Origin: Syntrophomonas sp.
Lineage (GTDB): Bacteria; Bacillota; Syntrophomonadia; Syntrophomonadales; Syntrophomonadaceae
DNA length: 43,698 bases
Assembly (NCBI GenBank): GCA_016841245.1
Contig: JAENZN010000027.1
Location: forward strand, 1 to 43,698
Direction: 5' to 3'
A model generated the notes under the pieces. It was not told the origin of the DNA and did not search any database. It saw only the letters and a list, made by a program, of their open reading frames with translations. A program made the position numbers and the translations under genes. Below, in pieces: positions 1-8,683 of this stretch (position 1 is its first letter; the number at the start of each line of letters is the position of its first letter).

Positions 1-64
1 ATCTTTGGGTTTTGGGGCAGCCGATATAACTTTTGGTCCAGGTAATTTTAATCTGTTTAGCCAA
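1..64 (-). CDS. rpmD: Ribosomal protein L30 (uL30), N-terminal part only
   Basis: This is the first 21 codons of 50S protein L30; the rest is beyond the left edge. The minus-strand reading begins with TTG at 62-64 and gives MAKQIKITWTKSYIGCPKTQ, the normal L30 opening (lysine-rich beta strand, then the S-x-I-G-x-P turn). A GGAGGG Shine-Dalgarno lies just upstream, overlapping the end of rpsE. An ATG six bases earlier is in another frame and was discarded. L30 follows S5 in the spc operon of nearly all bacteria, which supports the call. Confidence 0.85.
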   Translation of the reverse strand, partial: MAKQIKITWTKSYIGCPKTQR

Positions 65-77
65 GTCATATCCCTCC

Positions 78-581
78 TCAATTAATCAACTCATCTATGG
101 TCTTGCCCCTTAATTTTGCAACCTGCTCCGCTTTCTTCAAACTTTTTAGTCCTTCCATAGTAGCATGAACCATATTATTTGAATTAGAGGATCCCAGTGA
201 CTTAGTCAGAATGTCTTTAATCCCCGCTGCTTCTAGAACTGCTCTGACAGGTCCACCGGCAATAACACCAGTACCTGCAGAAGCAGGTTTTAAAAATACT
301 CTGCCAGCTCCAAACCGGCCAGTGATTTGATGGGGAATAGTTCTTTCCTCAATTAACGGGACATCTATCATATTCTTCTTAGCATTCTCAACCGCTTTTC
401 TAATGGCTTCAGGTACTTCATTGGCCTTACCTTTTCCGGTACCTACTTTGCCGGCTCCATCGCCAACCACTACCTGGGCACTGAAACTGAATCTACGGCC
501 ACCCTTGACAACTTTGGCAACTCTTCTGATGTTTACTATCTTTTCAATTAATTCCGGAGCAGCCATATCTCTGTCGTTCAT
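78..581 (-). CDS. rpsE: 30S ribosomal protein S5 (uS5)
   Basis: S5 is a small-subunit protein near the decoding centre, involved in translational fidelity. The 167-aa product has the N-terminal double-stranded-RNA-binding S5 domain (about residues 15-80, with the glycine-rich G[13 protein letters not shown] loop) and the C-terminal S5 domain (about 95-160). Length is typical. A GGAGGG sits 6 bases before the ATG. It lies in the spc operon between rplR and rpmD, 30 bases downstream of rplR. Confidence 0.97.
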   Translation of the reverse strand: MNDRDMAAPELIEKIVNIRRVAKVVKGGRRFSFSAQVVVGDGAGKVGTGKGKANEVPEAIRKAVENAKKNMIDVPLIEERTIPHQITGRFGAGRVFLKPASAGTGVIAGGPVRAVLEAAGIKDILTKSLGSSNSNNMVHATMEGLKSLKKAEQVAKLRGKTIDELIN

Positions 582-611
582 CGTTTCCCTCCTTACTAAG
601 TAGATCCTGCA

Positions 612-977
612 TTAAAATTGTAAACCTTTTTCCCTGGCAGCGTCAGCTAGAGATGCTATACAGCCGTGATATTTATACCCACTGCGGTCAAACACCACCT
701 GCATAATACCCTTTTCCTTTGCTTTCTCAGCGATTCTGCTGCCGATTATTTTTGCTGCTTCTTTATTAGTCTTGGATTCCAGACCTGCAAAATCTTTTTC
801 CAGGGTTGAAGCAGCTACCAAGGTCTCACTCTTTTCATCATCGATTATTTGAGCATATAAATGATTAAGGCTTTTATAAACACATAGTCTGGGCACTTCT
901 GTAGTACCGGAGACTTTTCTGCGCACTCGTTTATGTTTTCTCTGCCTGAGTGATGTACTACTGGTTTTCTTAAACAA
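612..977 (-). CDS. rplR: 50S ribosomal protein L18 (uL18)
   Basis: L18 binds 5S rRNA together with L5 and anchors it in the central protuberance. The product opens with a very basic tail (lysine/arginine-rich K-H-K-R-V-R-R-K) and continues with the L18 fold. I place the start at TTG 975-977, 8 bases after AAGGAG, giving 121 aa, the usual length. An in-frame GTG nine bases earlier overlaps the Shine-Dalgarno and is less likely. It lies between rplF and rpsE in the spc operon. Confidence 0.95.
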   Translation of the reverse strand: MFKKTSSTSLRQRKHKRVRRKVSGTTEVPRLCVYKSLNHLYAQIIDDEKSETLVAASTLEKDFAGLESKTNKEAAKIIGSRIAEKAKEKGIMQVVFDRSGYKYHGCIASLADAAREKGLQF

Positions 978-997
978 TATTGCCACTCCTTTCCTAG

Positions 998-1537
998 TTA
1001 TTTGATACCTGATTTGCCAGCCTTACGTCTAATTATTTCATTTTCATACTTGATCCCTTTACCTTTATAAGGTTCCGGTTTTCTTATAGCACGAATATGC
1101 GCCGCAGTATTTCCCACCAACTGTTTATCAATTCCTCTAACAGTTATCTTAGTTACTGCTGGCACCTCAAAATCGATACCTTCCGGGGCATCTATCAGTA
1201 TGGGATGGGAATACCCAACCGTGAGCATAAGTTTGCTGCCCTGCATCTGAGCTCTATAGCCAACACCTACTAGTTCCAGCTTCTTCTCATAGCCGTTGGT
1301 GACACCTTCTACCATATTGGCAACTAAAGCACGGCTCAGCCCATGGAAAGCTCGGTGCTTTTTGGCATCGCTCGGTCTGGTGACTAATATTTCGTCATCA
1401 CTTATGTCCAAACTAATATCTGCAGGTAACTTCTGAGTCAATTCACCCCGGGGGCCTTTTACAGTAACTGTATTATCCTCTATTTTAACTTCTACCCCTT
1501 TAGGCAGACTGATAGGCTTTTTACCTATTCGAGACAC
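998..1537 (-). CDS. rplF: 50S ribosomal protein L6 (uL6)
   Basis: L6 sits near the sarcin-ricin loop and the GTPase-associated centre of the large subunit. The 179-aa protein has the two tandem L6 domains (about 11-82 and 90-164) and the conserved C-terminal [12 protein letters not shown] signature near residues 153-164. It begins with the typical MSRIGKKPI. It is in the standard spc order, 18 bases after rpsH. Confidence 0.97.
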   Translation of the reverse strand: MSRIGKKPISLPKGVEVKIEDNTVTVKGPRGELTQKLPADISLDISDDEILVTRPSDAKKHRAFHGLSRALVANMVEGVTNGYEKKLELVGVGYRAQMQGSKLMLTVGYSHPILIDAPEGIDFEVPAVTKITVRGIDKQLVGNTAAHIRAIRKPEPYKGKGIKYENEIIRRKAGKSGIK

Positions 1538-1555
1538 TGTTAACCCCTCCTTCTG

Positions 1556-1954
1556 CTACCAGATATAACATATTACTTCTCCGCCAAGTCCAGTTTTACG
1601 TGCACTTTTGTCTGTCATTAATCCTTTGGAGGTTGAAATAACTGCAGTTCCAAGCCCTCCTAAGACTTTTGGTATGTCATCTTTCTTAACATATACTCTC
1701 AAACCGGGTTTGCTGATTCTCTTAATCCCGGTAATGACCTTCTCTTTATTAGGGCCGTATTTGAGATATACTCTTATGATCCCCTGCTTACCGTCCTGGA
1801 TATATTCATAATCCTTGATGTACCCTTCTTCTTTCATAATTTCAGCTATTGAAACTTTTATTTTAGATGAGGGTGCTTCAACGGTCTCATGCATGACCAT
1901 ATTACCGTTCCTGATTCTGGTCAGGAAATCAGCTACTGGATCAGTCATGACCAT
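1556..1954 (-). CDS. rpsH: 30S ribosomal protein S8 (uS8)
   Basis: S8 is a primary 16S rRNA binder in the central domain and, in E. coli, the translational repressor of the spc operon. The 132-aa product starts [18 protein letters not shown] and ends with the S8 signature G-G-E-V-I-C-Y-I-W, with the S-T-S-K-G-L-M-T-D motif near residue 108. GGAGG is 8 bases before the first ATG; a second ATG two codons on is a weaker choice. Whether S8 represses this operon cannot be read here. Confidence 0.97.
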   Translation of the reverse strand: MVMTDPVADFLTRIRNGNMVMHETVEAPSSKIKVSIAEIMKEEGYIKDYEYIQDGKQGIIRVYLKYGPNKEKVITGIKRISKPGLRVYVKKDDIPKVLGGLGTAVISTSKGLMTDKSARKTGLGGEVICYIW

Positions 1955-1980
1955 ATCCTAAACCTCCTTTATAATAAAGC

Positions 1981-2166
1981 TTACCAACTCGACTTGGTAA
2001 CTCCAGGGAGTTCACCTTTGTGGGCCAGTTCCCTGAAACAGATTCTGCACATTCCAAATTTACGCATATAGGCTCTGGGCCGTCCACATATTTTACATCT
2101 GTTATAATGACGAACCTTAAATCGTGGTTCCCTTTTTTGCTTTTCAATCATAGCCTTCTTAGCCAT
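1981..2166 (-). CDS. rpsN: 30S ribosomal protein S14, zinc-binding type (uS14)
   Basis: This is the short, zinc-binding S14 (61 aa) of the 30S head. Two C-x-x-C knuckles are visible (Cys24/Cys27 and Cys40/Cys43), the C+ form that binds Zn2+. Many Firmicutes keep a zinc-free second S14 elsewhere under Zur control; none is in this window. It lies between rplE and rpsH, the conserved spc position. Confidence 0.97.
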   Translation of the reverse strand: MAKKAMIEKQKREPRFKVRHYNRCKICGRPRAYMRKFGMCRICFRELAHKGELPGVTKSSW

Positions 2167-2181
2167 CTGATATTTTACCTC

Positions 2182-2718
2182 CTATCTAAATGGCATTCCT
2201 AAGCCTTTTAATAGTTCCCTTCCTTCTTCGTCCGTTTTAGCGGTGGTAACAATTACTACTTCAAGACCTCTTATTTTGTCGATCCTATCATAGTATATTT
2301 CAGGGAAGATGGTCTGCTCTTTTATCCCCAGTGAGTAGTTACCTCTACCATCAAAAGCCTGGGGGGATACTCCCCTGAAATCTCGTACACGGGGCAAAGA
2401 AAGATTTATTAAGCGATCTAGGAATTCATACATTCTTTCGCCGCGCAAAGTGACCTTACATCCAATGGGCATTCCTTCTCTTAGCTTGAAGCCCGCGATG
2501 GATTTTTTAGCTTTGGTAATTACCGGTTTTTGTCCTGATATGGTTGATAAATCATTAACTGCACCATCAAGCGCTTTAGAATTCTGTATCGCTTCTCCAA
2601 CCCCTATATTTATTACAACTCGGTCTACTTTAGGAGCTTGCATTACGTTTTTATAATTAAATCTCTCCATCAACCTAGGAACTATTTCTTGCTTGTATAA
2701 GTCGTGTAGCCTGGCCAT
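2182..2718 (-). CDS. rplE: 50S ribosomal protein L5 (uL5)
   Basis: L5 binds 5S rRNA and contacts P-site tRNA and S13 across the subunit interface. I start the 178-aa protein at [10 protein letters not shown] because GGAGG lies 9 bases before that ATG; an upstream in-frame ATG would add a 16-residue basic tail overlapping rplX and atypical of L5. The L5 N domain is at about 25-81 and the C domain at about 85-178 (F-P-E-I-Y-Y-D near 134). Confidence 0.96.
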   Translation of the reverse strand: MARLHDLYKQEIVPRLMERFNYKNVMQAPKVDRVVINIGVGEAIQNSKALDGAVNDLSTISGQKPVITKAKKSIAGFKLREGMPIGCKVTLRGERMYEFLDRLINLSLPRVRDFRGVSPQAFDGRGNYSLGIKEQTIFPEIYYDRIDKIRGLEVVIVTTAKTDEEGRELLKGLGMPFR

Positions 2719-2744
2719 TCTACTGGCCTCCTTTCCTAGATTTG

Positions 2745-3056
2745 CTAGTCTACAATTTCTCCGCATCTCTTGCAGACTCTGACTTTTTCTTTATTGTCTA
2801 ACACCTTAGTGCCCAGACGGGTTGGTTTATTGCATTTTTTACATAAATACATAACATTGGCTATGTTAATTGGTGCTTCGATCTGCAATATTCCACCTTG
2901 AGGAATTGCGCGACTGGGTTTTTGATGTTTTTTTGACTTGTTTATGCCTTCGATTACTACTTTATTTCGATCCGGCAATGACCTCAGGACTTTACCTTTT
3001 TTCCCTTTATCTTTGCCGCTGGTTACTATAACAATGTCACCTTTTTTTACATGCAC
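2745..3056 (-). CDS. rplX: 50S ribosomal protein L24 (uL24)
   Basis: L24 is an early large-subunit assembly protein. The KOW motif fills the N-terminus ([21 protein letters not shown]). The start is GTG 3054-3056, 8 bases after GGGAGG, giving 103 aa; an ATG three codons earlier lies inside the Shine-Dalgarno spacer. The C-terminal part has two C-x-x-C pairs (C-K-K-C and C-K-R-C), a zinc-ribbon-like feature also present in many Firmicute L24 proteins. Confidence 0.95.
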   Translation of the reverse strand: MHVKKGDIVIVTSGKDKGKKGKVLRSLPDRNKVVIEGINKSKKHQKPSRAIPQGGILQIEAPINIANVMYLCKKCNKPTRLGTKVLDNKEKVRVCKRCGEIVD

Positions 3057-3074
3057 CTGAAACACCTCCCTAGT

Positions 3075-3443
3075 TTATAGAACCTCAGGAGCTAGAGATA
3101 CGATCTTCATGAAGTTCTTTTCCCTTAATTCCCTGGCAACCGGTCCAAATATTCGAGTACCCTTAGGATTCTTGTTGTCATCTATAATCACGGCAGCATT
3201 TTCAGAGAAAGCTATATATGAACCATCCTTACGTCTGATCTCTTTTCTGGTTCTTACAACTACAGCTTTTACCACATCGCCCTTTTTGACAACTCCACCT
3301 GGCGCCGCTTCTTTAACCGCTGCTACTATAATATCTCCAACGGTTGCGTACTTTCTAGTGGAACCACCCAGGACCTTGATACAGAGTACTTTCTTGGCAC
3401 CGGTATTATCGCCAACCTGGAGCATTGTCTCTTGCTGAATCAC
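3075..3443 (-). CDS. rplN: 50S ribosomal protein L14 (uL14)
   Basis: L14 is a highly conserved subunit-interface protein that contacts 16S helix 14 and the silencing factor RsfS. The product is 122 aa, the standard length, starting [18 protein letters not shown] and ending [10 protein letters not shown]. It is in the usual place between rpsQ and rplX. Confidence 0.97.
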   Translation of the reverse strand: MIQQETMLQVGDNTGAKKVLCIKVLGGSTRKYATVGDIIVAAVKEAAPGGVVKKGDVVKAVVVRTRKEIRRKDGSYIAFSENAAVIIDDNKNPKGTRIFGPVARELREKNFMKIVSLAPEVL

Positions 3444-3474
3444 TGCTTATCCTCCCTTCTAGCGTCATCCGCAT

Positions 3475-3744
3475 CTACTGCAAAGTCTTAGCTTTTTGTA
3501 TTATTTCAATGAGTTTCCATCTCTTATCTTTACTCATCGGCCTGGTTTCCATAATTTTTACAATGTCGCCCGCTCCGGCTTCATTATTTTCATCATGAGC
3601 TTTATATTTTTTGCTGGTTTTAATGGTCTTTTTGTATAGAGGATGCTGTTTCACAGTTTCAACACTTACTGTGATGGTTTTATCCATCTTGCTGCTGGCT
3701 ACTGTTCCCATTATAACCTTCCTATTACCAGGTTTTTCCGCCAC
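3475..3744 (-). CDS. rpsQ: 30S ribosomal protein S17 (uS17)
   Basis: S17 is an early 16S 5'-domain binder with an OB fold. The start is GTG 3742-3744 ([20 protein letters not shown]), 7-8 bases after AGGAGG, giving 89 aa. A longer in-frame reading from an ATG at 3831 overlaps rpmC and adds 29 residues not found in S17. The M-D-K-T-I-T-V and R-P-M-S-K-D-K-R-W signatures are present. Confidence 0.95.
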   Translation of the reverse strand: MAEKPGNRKVIMGTVASSKMDKTITVSVETVKQHPLYKKTIKTSKKYKAHDENNEAGAGDIVKIMETRPMSKDKRWKLIEIIQKAKTLQ

Positions 3745-3757
3745 CCTTAGACCTCCT

Positions 3758-3964
3758 TTATGCGTTCTGATGCTGCGCAATTTCTCTTTCGCGTAAAATC
3801 GTCTTGCATCTAGCAATGTTCTTTCTGACATCCCTGATTCTCATGGGATTATCCAGCTGCCCGGTGGCCAGCTGAAATCTTAAATTGAACAGCTCTTCCT
3901 TATAATTTGAAACCTTCTGTTTTAATTCCTCATCGGTTAGTTCCCTTATGTTGCTAGCCTTCAC
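3758..3964 (-). CDS. rpmC: 50S ribosomal protein L29 (uL29)
   Basis: L29 lies at the exit of the peptide tunnel beside L23 and helps form the docking site for trigger factor and SRP. The protein is a short two-helix hairpin; the family motif [12 protein letters not shown] is present. Three in-frame GTG codons compete as start. I choose GTG 3962-3964 ([16 protein letters not shown], 68 aa), as it matches the family and lies 8 bases after GGTGG. It overlaps the end of rplP by 11 bases. Confidence 0.92.
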   Translation of the reverse strand: MKASNIRELTDEELKQKVSNYKEELFNLRFQLATGQLDNPMRIRDVRKNIARCKTILREREIAQHQNA

Positions 3965-4391
3965 TAACCTCACCACCTATTTCTTCTCTTTTTACGAATT
4001 TGCATTTTATGGGCAGCTTATGAGCCGCTAGTCTCATTGCTTCCCGGGCAACTTCTTCATTAACCCCTGATAATTCAAACATAACCCGCCCTGGTTTAAC
4101 AACCGCTATCCAGTGCTCAGGAGAACCTTTTCCTTTTCCCATACGAGTTTCAGCCGGCTTAACCGTAATGGGCCGATCGGGAAATATCTTTATCCATAAT
4201 TTCCCGCCTCTTTTTATATAGCGGTTAATAGCAATACGTGCTGCTTCTATCTGTCTATTGGTCACCCAGGCTGGTTCTAAGGCCTGAAGTCCGAAATCGC
4301 CATAAGTGATTTCATTGCCCTTGTTAGCATTGCCGGACATGTTTCTGGGCCGGTGCTGCTTTCTGTATTTAATTCTCTTAGGGGTAAGCAT
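3954..4391 (-). CDS. rplP: 50S ribosomal protein L16 (uL16)
   Basis: L16 is a late-assembling protein near the A-site tRNA elbow. The 145-aa product begins [14 protein letters not shown] and carries the L16 signatures [12 protein letters not shown] (about 82-93) and [11 protein letters not shown]. Its ATG shares a base with the rpsC stop, so translation is probably coupled. Confidence 0.97.
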   Translation of the reverse strand: MLTPKRIKYRKQHRPRNMSGNANKGNEITYGDFGLQALEPAWVTNRQIEAARIAINRYIKRGGKLWIKIFPDRPITVKPAETRMGKGKGSPEHWIAVVKPGRVMFELSGVNEEVAREAMRLAAHKLPIKCKFVKREEIGGEVSEG

Positions 4392-5065
4392 TACTTATCT
4401 GCCTCCTCCTTTTTATGATCGCTTGGTCTATGTTTTGCCTCGGGCATTATCTCGCCCCGGTTAATCCAGACTTTTATGCCTATTTTACCGTAGGTAGTGT
4501 TAGCTTCAGCAAAACCATAATCTACATCAGCTCGTAGAGTATGAAGGGGCACTTTACCTTCAGAATACCACTCGGTTCTGGCTATCTCAGCTCCACCTAA
4601 CCTACCCGATATAGCCACCTTAATGCCTACTCCATTGGCTCTCATAGTTCTTCCCACGGTCTGCTTCATAGCCCGGCGAAAAGCAATTCGTTTTTCTAAC
4701 TGCTGGGCTATATTTTCCGCTACGATTTGAGCATCTAATTCTGGTTTTTTTATTTCCTGGATATTTATATTAATGTTCTTGCCAGTCATTTTGGTCAGGT
4801 TGACTTTCAGTTGTTCTACCTCAGTACCTCCCCGGCCAATAATTATCCCTGGCTTGGCGGTATGAATAGTAATTCTAACCTTGTTGCCCGTTCTCTGTAT
4901 CTGAATTCTGGACACACCAGCCATGTAAAATCGTTCTTTGATATGAGCTCTGATCTGGTAGTCCTCATGCAGCAGTTCGGTATAATCGCGATCCGCATAC
5001 CAGTTAGAATCCCAGTCTCTGATAATTCCTATTCTAAAGCCCTTAGGATGAACCTTTTGCCCCAC
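4391..5065 (-). CDS. rpsC: 30S ribosomal protein S3 (uS3)
   Basis: S3 lines the mRNA entry tunnel and contributes to ribosomal helicase activity. The 224-aa product shows the type-2 KH domain (about 39-107; the G-x-x-G loop is in I-I-G-R-G-G) and the C-terminal S3 domain (about 120-203). Its start touches the rplV stop and its stop touches the rplP start, both one-base overlaps. Confidence 0.97.
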   Translation of the reverse strand: MGQKVHPKGFRIGIIRDWDSNWYADRDYTELLHEDYQIRAHIKERFYMAGVSRIQIQRTGNKVRITIHTAKPGIIIGRGGTEVEQLKVNLTKMTGKNININIQEIKKPELDAQIVAENIAQQLEKRIAFRRAMKQTVGRTMRANGVGIKVAISGRLGGAEIARTEWYSEGKVPLHTLRADVDYGFAEANTTYGKIGIKVWINRGEIMPEAKHRPSDHKKEEADK

Positions 5066-5406
5066 TATTTAACCTCCCTTTCTTTTACTACCACCGTAAT
5101 ATGGCTTGTTCTATGCCTTCTTACGTCTGCCCTGCCATATGCTCTAGGCTTCATTCTCTTCAGGGTTGGTCCTTCATCAACAAATATTTCAGCGATGAAT
5201 AATTCATCTACATCCATATCGTAGTTATGTTCAGCATTGGCAATAGCAGATTTAACGATTTTGCCGATAAAGGGAGCTGACTTTTTGTTAGTGTATTTTA
5301 GCATGGCAACTGCCTCATTAGCATCCTTACCCCGAACTAGATTCGCCACCTGACGAGCTTTAAAAGGAGATACTCTAAGATAACGCCCTATTGATTTAGC
5401 TTCCAT
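5065..5406 (-). CDS. rplV: 50S ribosomal protein L22 (uL22)
   Basis: L22 reaches into the peptide exit tunnel with a long beta hairpin and, with L4, forms the constriction where macrolide resistance changes occur. The 113-aa product contains the hairpin region [15 protein letters not shown] near residues 78-92, with no deletion seen. Location between rpsS and rpsC is standard. Confidence 0.97.
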   Translation of the reverse strand: MEAKSIGRYLRVSPFKARQVANLVRGKDANEAVAMLKYTNKKSAPFIGKIVKSAIANAEHNYDMDVDELFIAEIFVDEGPTLKRMKPRAYGRADVRRHRTSHITVVVKEREVK

Positions 5407-5427
5407 CTTACTTATCGCTCCTCCTTT

Positions 5428-5712
5428 CTACCTTGATCTGCTGGATTTTTCAGACTTTCCTGCATGCCCCCGGTAGGTTCTGGTCGGTGCAAATTCACCT
5501 AACTTCATCCCCACCATATCCTCGGTTATATAAACAGGTATATGTCTTCTACCATCATGAACTGCAAAAGTGAATCCGATCATTTGCGGCATTATTGTAG
5601 ATCGTCTCGACCATGTCTTAATTACGCTTTTCTGACCTGATTGACCCATAGCTTCTACTTTACTAAGCAGCTTTTCTTCGCAATAAGGTCCTTTTTTCAA
5701 TGACCTTGACAT
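5428..5712 (-). CDS. rpsS: 30S ribosomal protein S19 (uS19)
   Basis: S19 is in the 30S head and forms intersubunit contacts with the 50S central protuberance. The 94-aa product starts [16 protein letters not shown] and has the family signature around [12 protein letters not shown] near residues 72-83. It sits 15 bases after rplB in the S10 operon. Confidence 0.97.
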   Translation of the reverse strand: MSRSLKKGPYCEEKLLSKVEAMGQSGQKSVIKTWSRRSTIMPQMIGFTFAVHDGRRHIPVYITEDMVGMKLGEFAPTRTYRGHAGKSEKSSRSR

Positions 5713-5727
5713 CTATATAGACCTCCT

Positions 5728-6552
5728 TTATTTCCTTTTCCTGACTATCATCTTGTCAGAAGCTTTCTTTTTCCGAGTTTTGCCGCCGATAGCAATTTTA
5801 CCCCAGGGAGATACGGGATACTTTCTCCCAATGGGAGCACGCCCTTCACCACCACCATGGGGATGATCGGTTGGATTCATAACCGAACCCCTTACTGTTG
5901 GTCTTATGCCTAACCACCGTGATCTTCCGGCTTTACCAATAGTTTGATTTTCATAGTCCAGGTTACCAACCTGCCCTATGGTAGCTCGGCAGGTAACATG
6001 CACTAATCTCACCTCACCCGAGGGAAGCCTTACGTGTGCATAATTACCTTCTCTAGCCATTAACTGAGCAACTGTCCCGGCCGACCTAGCCAACTGACCG
6101 CCCTTTCCTGGCCTTAGTTCCACATTATGAATGAGAGATCCAACTGGAATATCTTTCAGTTGCAGGGTATTCCCAACTTTAATATCAGCTTTAGAGCCGG
6201 AAACAACAGTATCTCCCACTTTCAATCCATGGGGTGCCAAAATGTATGTTTTGGTGCCGTCAGTGTAATGCAAGAGTGCTATGTTAGCAGAACGGTTGGG
6301 ATCATATTCAATAGCAGCTACCTTGGCTGGCACCGAGTCTTTTATTCTTTTGAAGTCTATAATCCTATATAAGCGCTTGTGACGACCGCCAATATGTCTG
6401 ACCGTCAGGCGACCTTTATTGTTACGCCCCCCGGTTTTTTTTAAGGGTTCAGTAAGACTTTTTTCAGGTTTAGTTTTGCTTATTTCATCAAAAGTCAATA
6501 CTGTCATTTCTCTTCTACTGGGTGTTGTAGGCCTGAATTTTTTTATGCCCAT
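5728..6552 (-). CDS. rplB: 50S ribosomal protein L2 (uL2)
   Basis: L2 is a primary 23S rRNA binder needed for subunit association and peptidyl-transferase activity. The 274-aa product has the OB-fold N domain (about 40-118), the SH3-like C domain (about 124-250) and the conserved histidine-containing loop [13 protein letters not shown] near residues 225-237. Length is normal. Confidence 0.97.
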   Translation of the reverse strand: MGIKKFRPTTPSRREMTVLTFDEISKTKPEKSLTEPLKKTGGRNNKGRLTVRHIGGRHKRLYRIIDFKRIKDSVPAKVAAIEYDPNRSANIALLHYTDGTKTYILAPHGLKVGDTVVSGSKADIKVGNTLQLKDIPVGSLIHNVELRPGKGGQLARSAGTVAQLMAREGNYAHVRLPSGEVRLVHVTCRATIGQVGNLDYENQTIGKAGRSRWLGIRPTVRGSVMNPTDHPHGGGEGRAPIGRKYPVSPWGKIAIGGKTRKKKASDKMIVRKRK

Positions 6553-6588
6553 CTTATAATTACCTCCTTAAACAAGAGCAACGGAACC

Positions 6589-6876
6589 TTATATTCCTTC
6601 AAATAGTGGTATTTTTTGTCCAGGTTTGAGGGCCACAATAGCTTTCTTCCTATTAGGGGTTTTGCCCACCGACCTACCCATCCTTTTTGGTTTTCCTTTA
6701 ACATTCATGGTATATACTTTATCAACCTTAACATTAAAAATACTTTCAATGGCGTTTTTAATTTCTGTCTTGTTAGCTCTTTTATCAACGATAAAGGTGT
6801 ATTTGTTTTCTACCAGTAAATTCATGGTTTTTTCTGTGATTACCGGCTTGATAATTATGTCTCGATGGTCTCGCAT
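6589..6876 (-). CDS. rplW: 50S ribosomal protein L23 (uL23)
   Basis: L23 is the main docking point for trigger factor, SRP and SecA at the tunnel exit. The 95-aa product contains [10 protein letters not shown] (about 8-17) and the extended-loop region K-G-K-P-K-R-M-G-R near 60-68. Its start overlaps the rplD stop by one base. Confidence 0.97.
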   Translation of the reverse strand: MRDHRDIIIKPVITEKTMNLLVENKYTFIVDKRANKTEIKNAIESIFNVKVDKVYTMNVKGKPKRMGRSVGKTPNRKKAIVALKPGQKIPLFEGI

Positions 6877-7499
6877 TACGCAAACACCTCCTCAATTCTA
6901 GCGACTGCATCCCTAGTAATAAGCAGGGTTTCGTATTTCAATAAATCATATACATTTATGAACTCTACCTTGAGTGACTTAACTCCAGGTATATTTCGGG
7001 CTGATTTGGATACATTTGCATTACCGTCTGCGGTAACTACCAGAGTTCCATAGTCTAAATTGAGTGAATCCAGTATTCCTACAAAATCTTTAGTTTTAGG
7101 CTCATCCATTATCAATTGATCTAGTATAATAATGCTGTTATCGATCACTTTGCTGGACAGAGCAGATTTCATAGCCAGTCTTCTGACTTTTTTAGGTAGT
7201 TTATATGAATAATCTCTGGGTTTAGGCCCAAATGTAATTCCGCCACCCTTCCATACCGGGTTGCGTGAACTTCCTACCCGCGCACGTCCTGTTCCCTTTT
7301 GTCTCCAGGGTTTCTTGCCTCCGCCTCTCACTTCAGCTCTAGTTTTAGTTGATGCGGTTCCCACGCGTTTATTAGCCAACTGCATTTTTACAAAATCATA
7401 TAATACAGCCTGATTGGGCTCTATCCCAAAAATATCGTCATTTAATTCATATTCTCCAATTTGGGCCCCGCTAACGTCATACAGTGCAACTCTAGGCAT
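6876..7499 (-). CDS. rplD: 50S ribosomal protein L4 (uL4)
   Basis: L4 forms the exit-tunnel constriction with L22; in E. coli it also represses its own S10 operon. The tunnel-loop signature [17 protein letters not shown] is near residues 62-78. I choose ATG 7497-7499 ([11 protein letters not shown], 207 aa), 8 bases after AGGAGG; upstream in-frame ATGs lie too close to, or upstream of, that site. Confidence 0.95.
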   Translation of the reverse strand: MPRVALYDVSGAQIGEYELNDDIFGIEPNQAVLYDFVKMQLANKRVGTASTKTRAEVRGGGKKPWRQKGTGRARVGSSRNPVWKGGGITFGPKPRDYSYKLPKKVRRLAMKSALSSKVIDNSIIILDQLIMDEPKTKDFVGILDSLNLDYGTLVVTADGNANVSKSARNIPGVKSLKVEFINVYDLLKYETLLITRDAVARIEEVFA

Positions 7500-7523
7500 T
7501 TTCATAACCTCCTTCAAATTCAG

Positions 7524-8159
7524 TTATGCCTTTACTGAACCTTTTATCATGACAAGACCTCTTCTGGGCCCTGGAATTGAACCTTTAATTAAAATCAAGT
7601 TTCTCTCAGGGTATATTTTGGCTATTTCTAAACCCTGCACGGTGACCCTCTCTCCACCTAATCTGCCGGGCAGTTTTCTTCCTTTAAATACTCTTGCTGG
7701 GCCTTTAGCCGCAAGAGATCCTGGACGACGGTGATATTTCGAACCGTGTCCCATCGAGCCTCGTGCAAAGTTGTGCCTCTTTACTCCTCCAGCAAATCCT
7801 TTGCCTTTGGATTTACCCACAACATCCACCTTACTGCCTGCTTCAAATATATCAACCCTGATCTCCTGGCCGACTTCATATTCATCAGCATTTTCAACCA
7901 GAAATTCCTTTATGTGCCGCAGTGGTTTAAGATTGGCCTTTTGAAAATGTCCTTTGGCCGGTTTGTTGACTTTATTTTCCTTTATTTCCCGGAATCCTAC
8001 CTGAATAGCATGGTATCCATCGGTGGCCTGATTTTTTTTCTGCAGAACTTTACATGGCCCGGCTTCAACTATAGTAACGGGAATAGCTTTTCCATCGTTA
8101 TCAAATATTTGCGACATACCAATTTTTATACCCAATATAGCCTGAGTATGGTTGGACAT
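7524..8159 (-). CDS. rplC: 50S ribosomal protein L3 (uL3)
   Basis: L3 is one of the first large-subunit assembly proteins and reaches toward the peptidyl-transferase centre. The 211-aa product starts with I-L-G-I-K-I-G-M-S-Q-I-F and carries the L3 signature F-A-G-G-V-K-R-H-N-F near residues 122-131. It is separated from rpsJ by 116 bases, longer than other gaps in this operon, and that gap holds a hairpin. Confidence 0.97.
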   Translation of the reverse strand: MSNHTQAILGIKIGMSQIFDNDGKAIPVTIVEAGPCKVLQKKNQATDGYHAIQVGFREIKENKVNKPAKGHFQKANLKPLRHIKEFLVENADEYEVGQEIRVDIFEAGSKVDVVGKSKGKGFAGGVKRHNFARGSMGHGSKYHRRPGSLAAKGPARVFKGRKLPGRLGGERVTVQGLEIAKIYPERNLILIKGSIPGPRRGLVMIKGSVKA

Positions 8160-8182
8160 CTTGAGCTTCCTCCTTTTTCTCA

Positions 8183-8215
8183 GTGATAGGTTGGCAGCGG
8201 GAAAACCAACGTCAC
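8183..8215 (-). promoter_or_regulatory. Leader hairpin in front of rplC
   Basis: In the rpsJ-rplC gap the minus strand reads GTGACGTTGG, an 11-base loop, then CCAACCTATCAC. This forms a GTTGG/CCAAC stem that can extend through GTGA/TCAC with an internal bulge. It ends 23 bases before the rplC start. A role in feedback by a ribosomal protein is only a suggestion; I do not recognise a named family. Confidence 0.35.
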
Positions 8216-8275
8216 TTCTTTAATTATTACGCCTCGAAATCTTTTTTCCCCACTGATTCCTCAGCCTTAAGTTTC

Positions 8276-8587
8276 TTAAAGTTTAATTTCAATATCTACC
8301 CCAGAAGGTAAATCTAAATGCATAAGTGCATCTATTGCCTTGGGGGTAGGATCTAGTATATCAATTAAACGTTTGTGAGTCCTCATTTCGAACTGTTCCC
8401 GGGAGTCTTTGTTTACATGGGGCGACCTTAATATGGTATAAATGTTCTTTTCTGTAGGTAGCGGTATGGGACCAGATACATTTGCGCCATTTTTCTTAGC
8501 GGTTTCGACTATTTTTTGCGATGACTGATCTAATAATTTGTGGTCAAATGCTTTCAACCTAATCCTTACTTTTTGCTGGACATTCAC
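8276..8587 (-). CDS. rpsJ: 30S ribosomal protein S10 (uS10)
   Basis: S10 is a 30S head protein that also serves as NusE in antitermination. The start is GTG 8585-8587 ([16 protein letters not shown]), 11 bases after GGAGG, giving 103 aa, the same length as in E. coli. An ATG eight codons upstream overlaps the Shine-Dalgarno. It is the first gene of the S10 operon and lies right after tuf copy 1, so readthrough from the str genes is expected. Confidence 0.95.
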   Translation of the reverse strand: MNVQQKVRIRLKAFDHKLLDQSSQKIVETAKKNGANVSGPIPLPTEKNIYTILRSPHVNKDSREQFEMRTHKRLIDILDPTPKAIDALMHLDLPSGVDIEIKL

Positions 8588-8639
8588 TCGATCAAAAACC
8601 TCCTTAGTCACTTGCTTAATACACGCTGCCGAGTGTGTG

Positions 8640-8669
8640 GCAGTGAAGGATATAATTATCCTTCACTGC
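8640..8669. terminator. Perfect 13-bp hairpin between tuf copy 1 and rpsJ
   Basis: The two arms GCAGTGAAGGATA and TATCCTTCACTGC are exact complements around a 4-base loop. On the plus strand the stem is followed by GTTTTT, a classic intrinsic terminator, although no plus-strand gene precedes it. On the minus strand, the direction of the operon, there is no U-tract, so it may act as a pause, processing or partial termination site between the str and S10 units. Confidence 0.55.
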
Positions 8670-8683
8670 GTTTTTATCGACAG

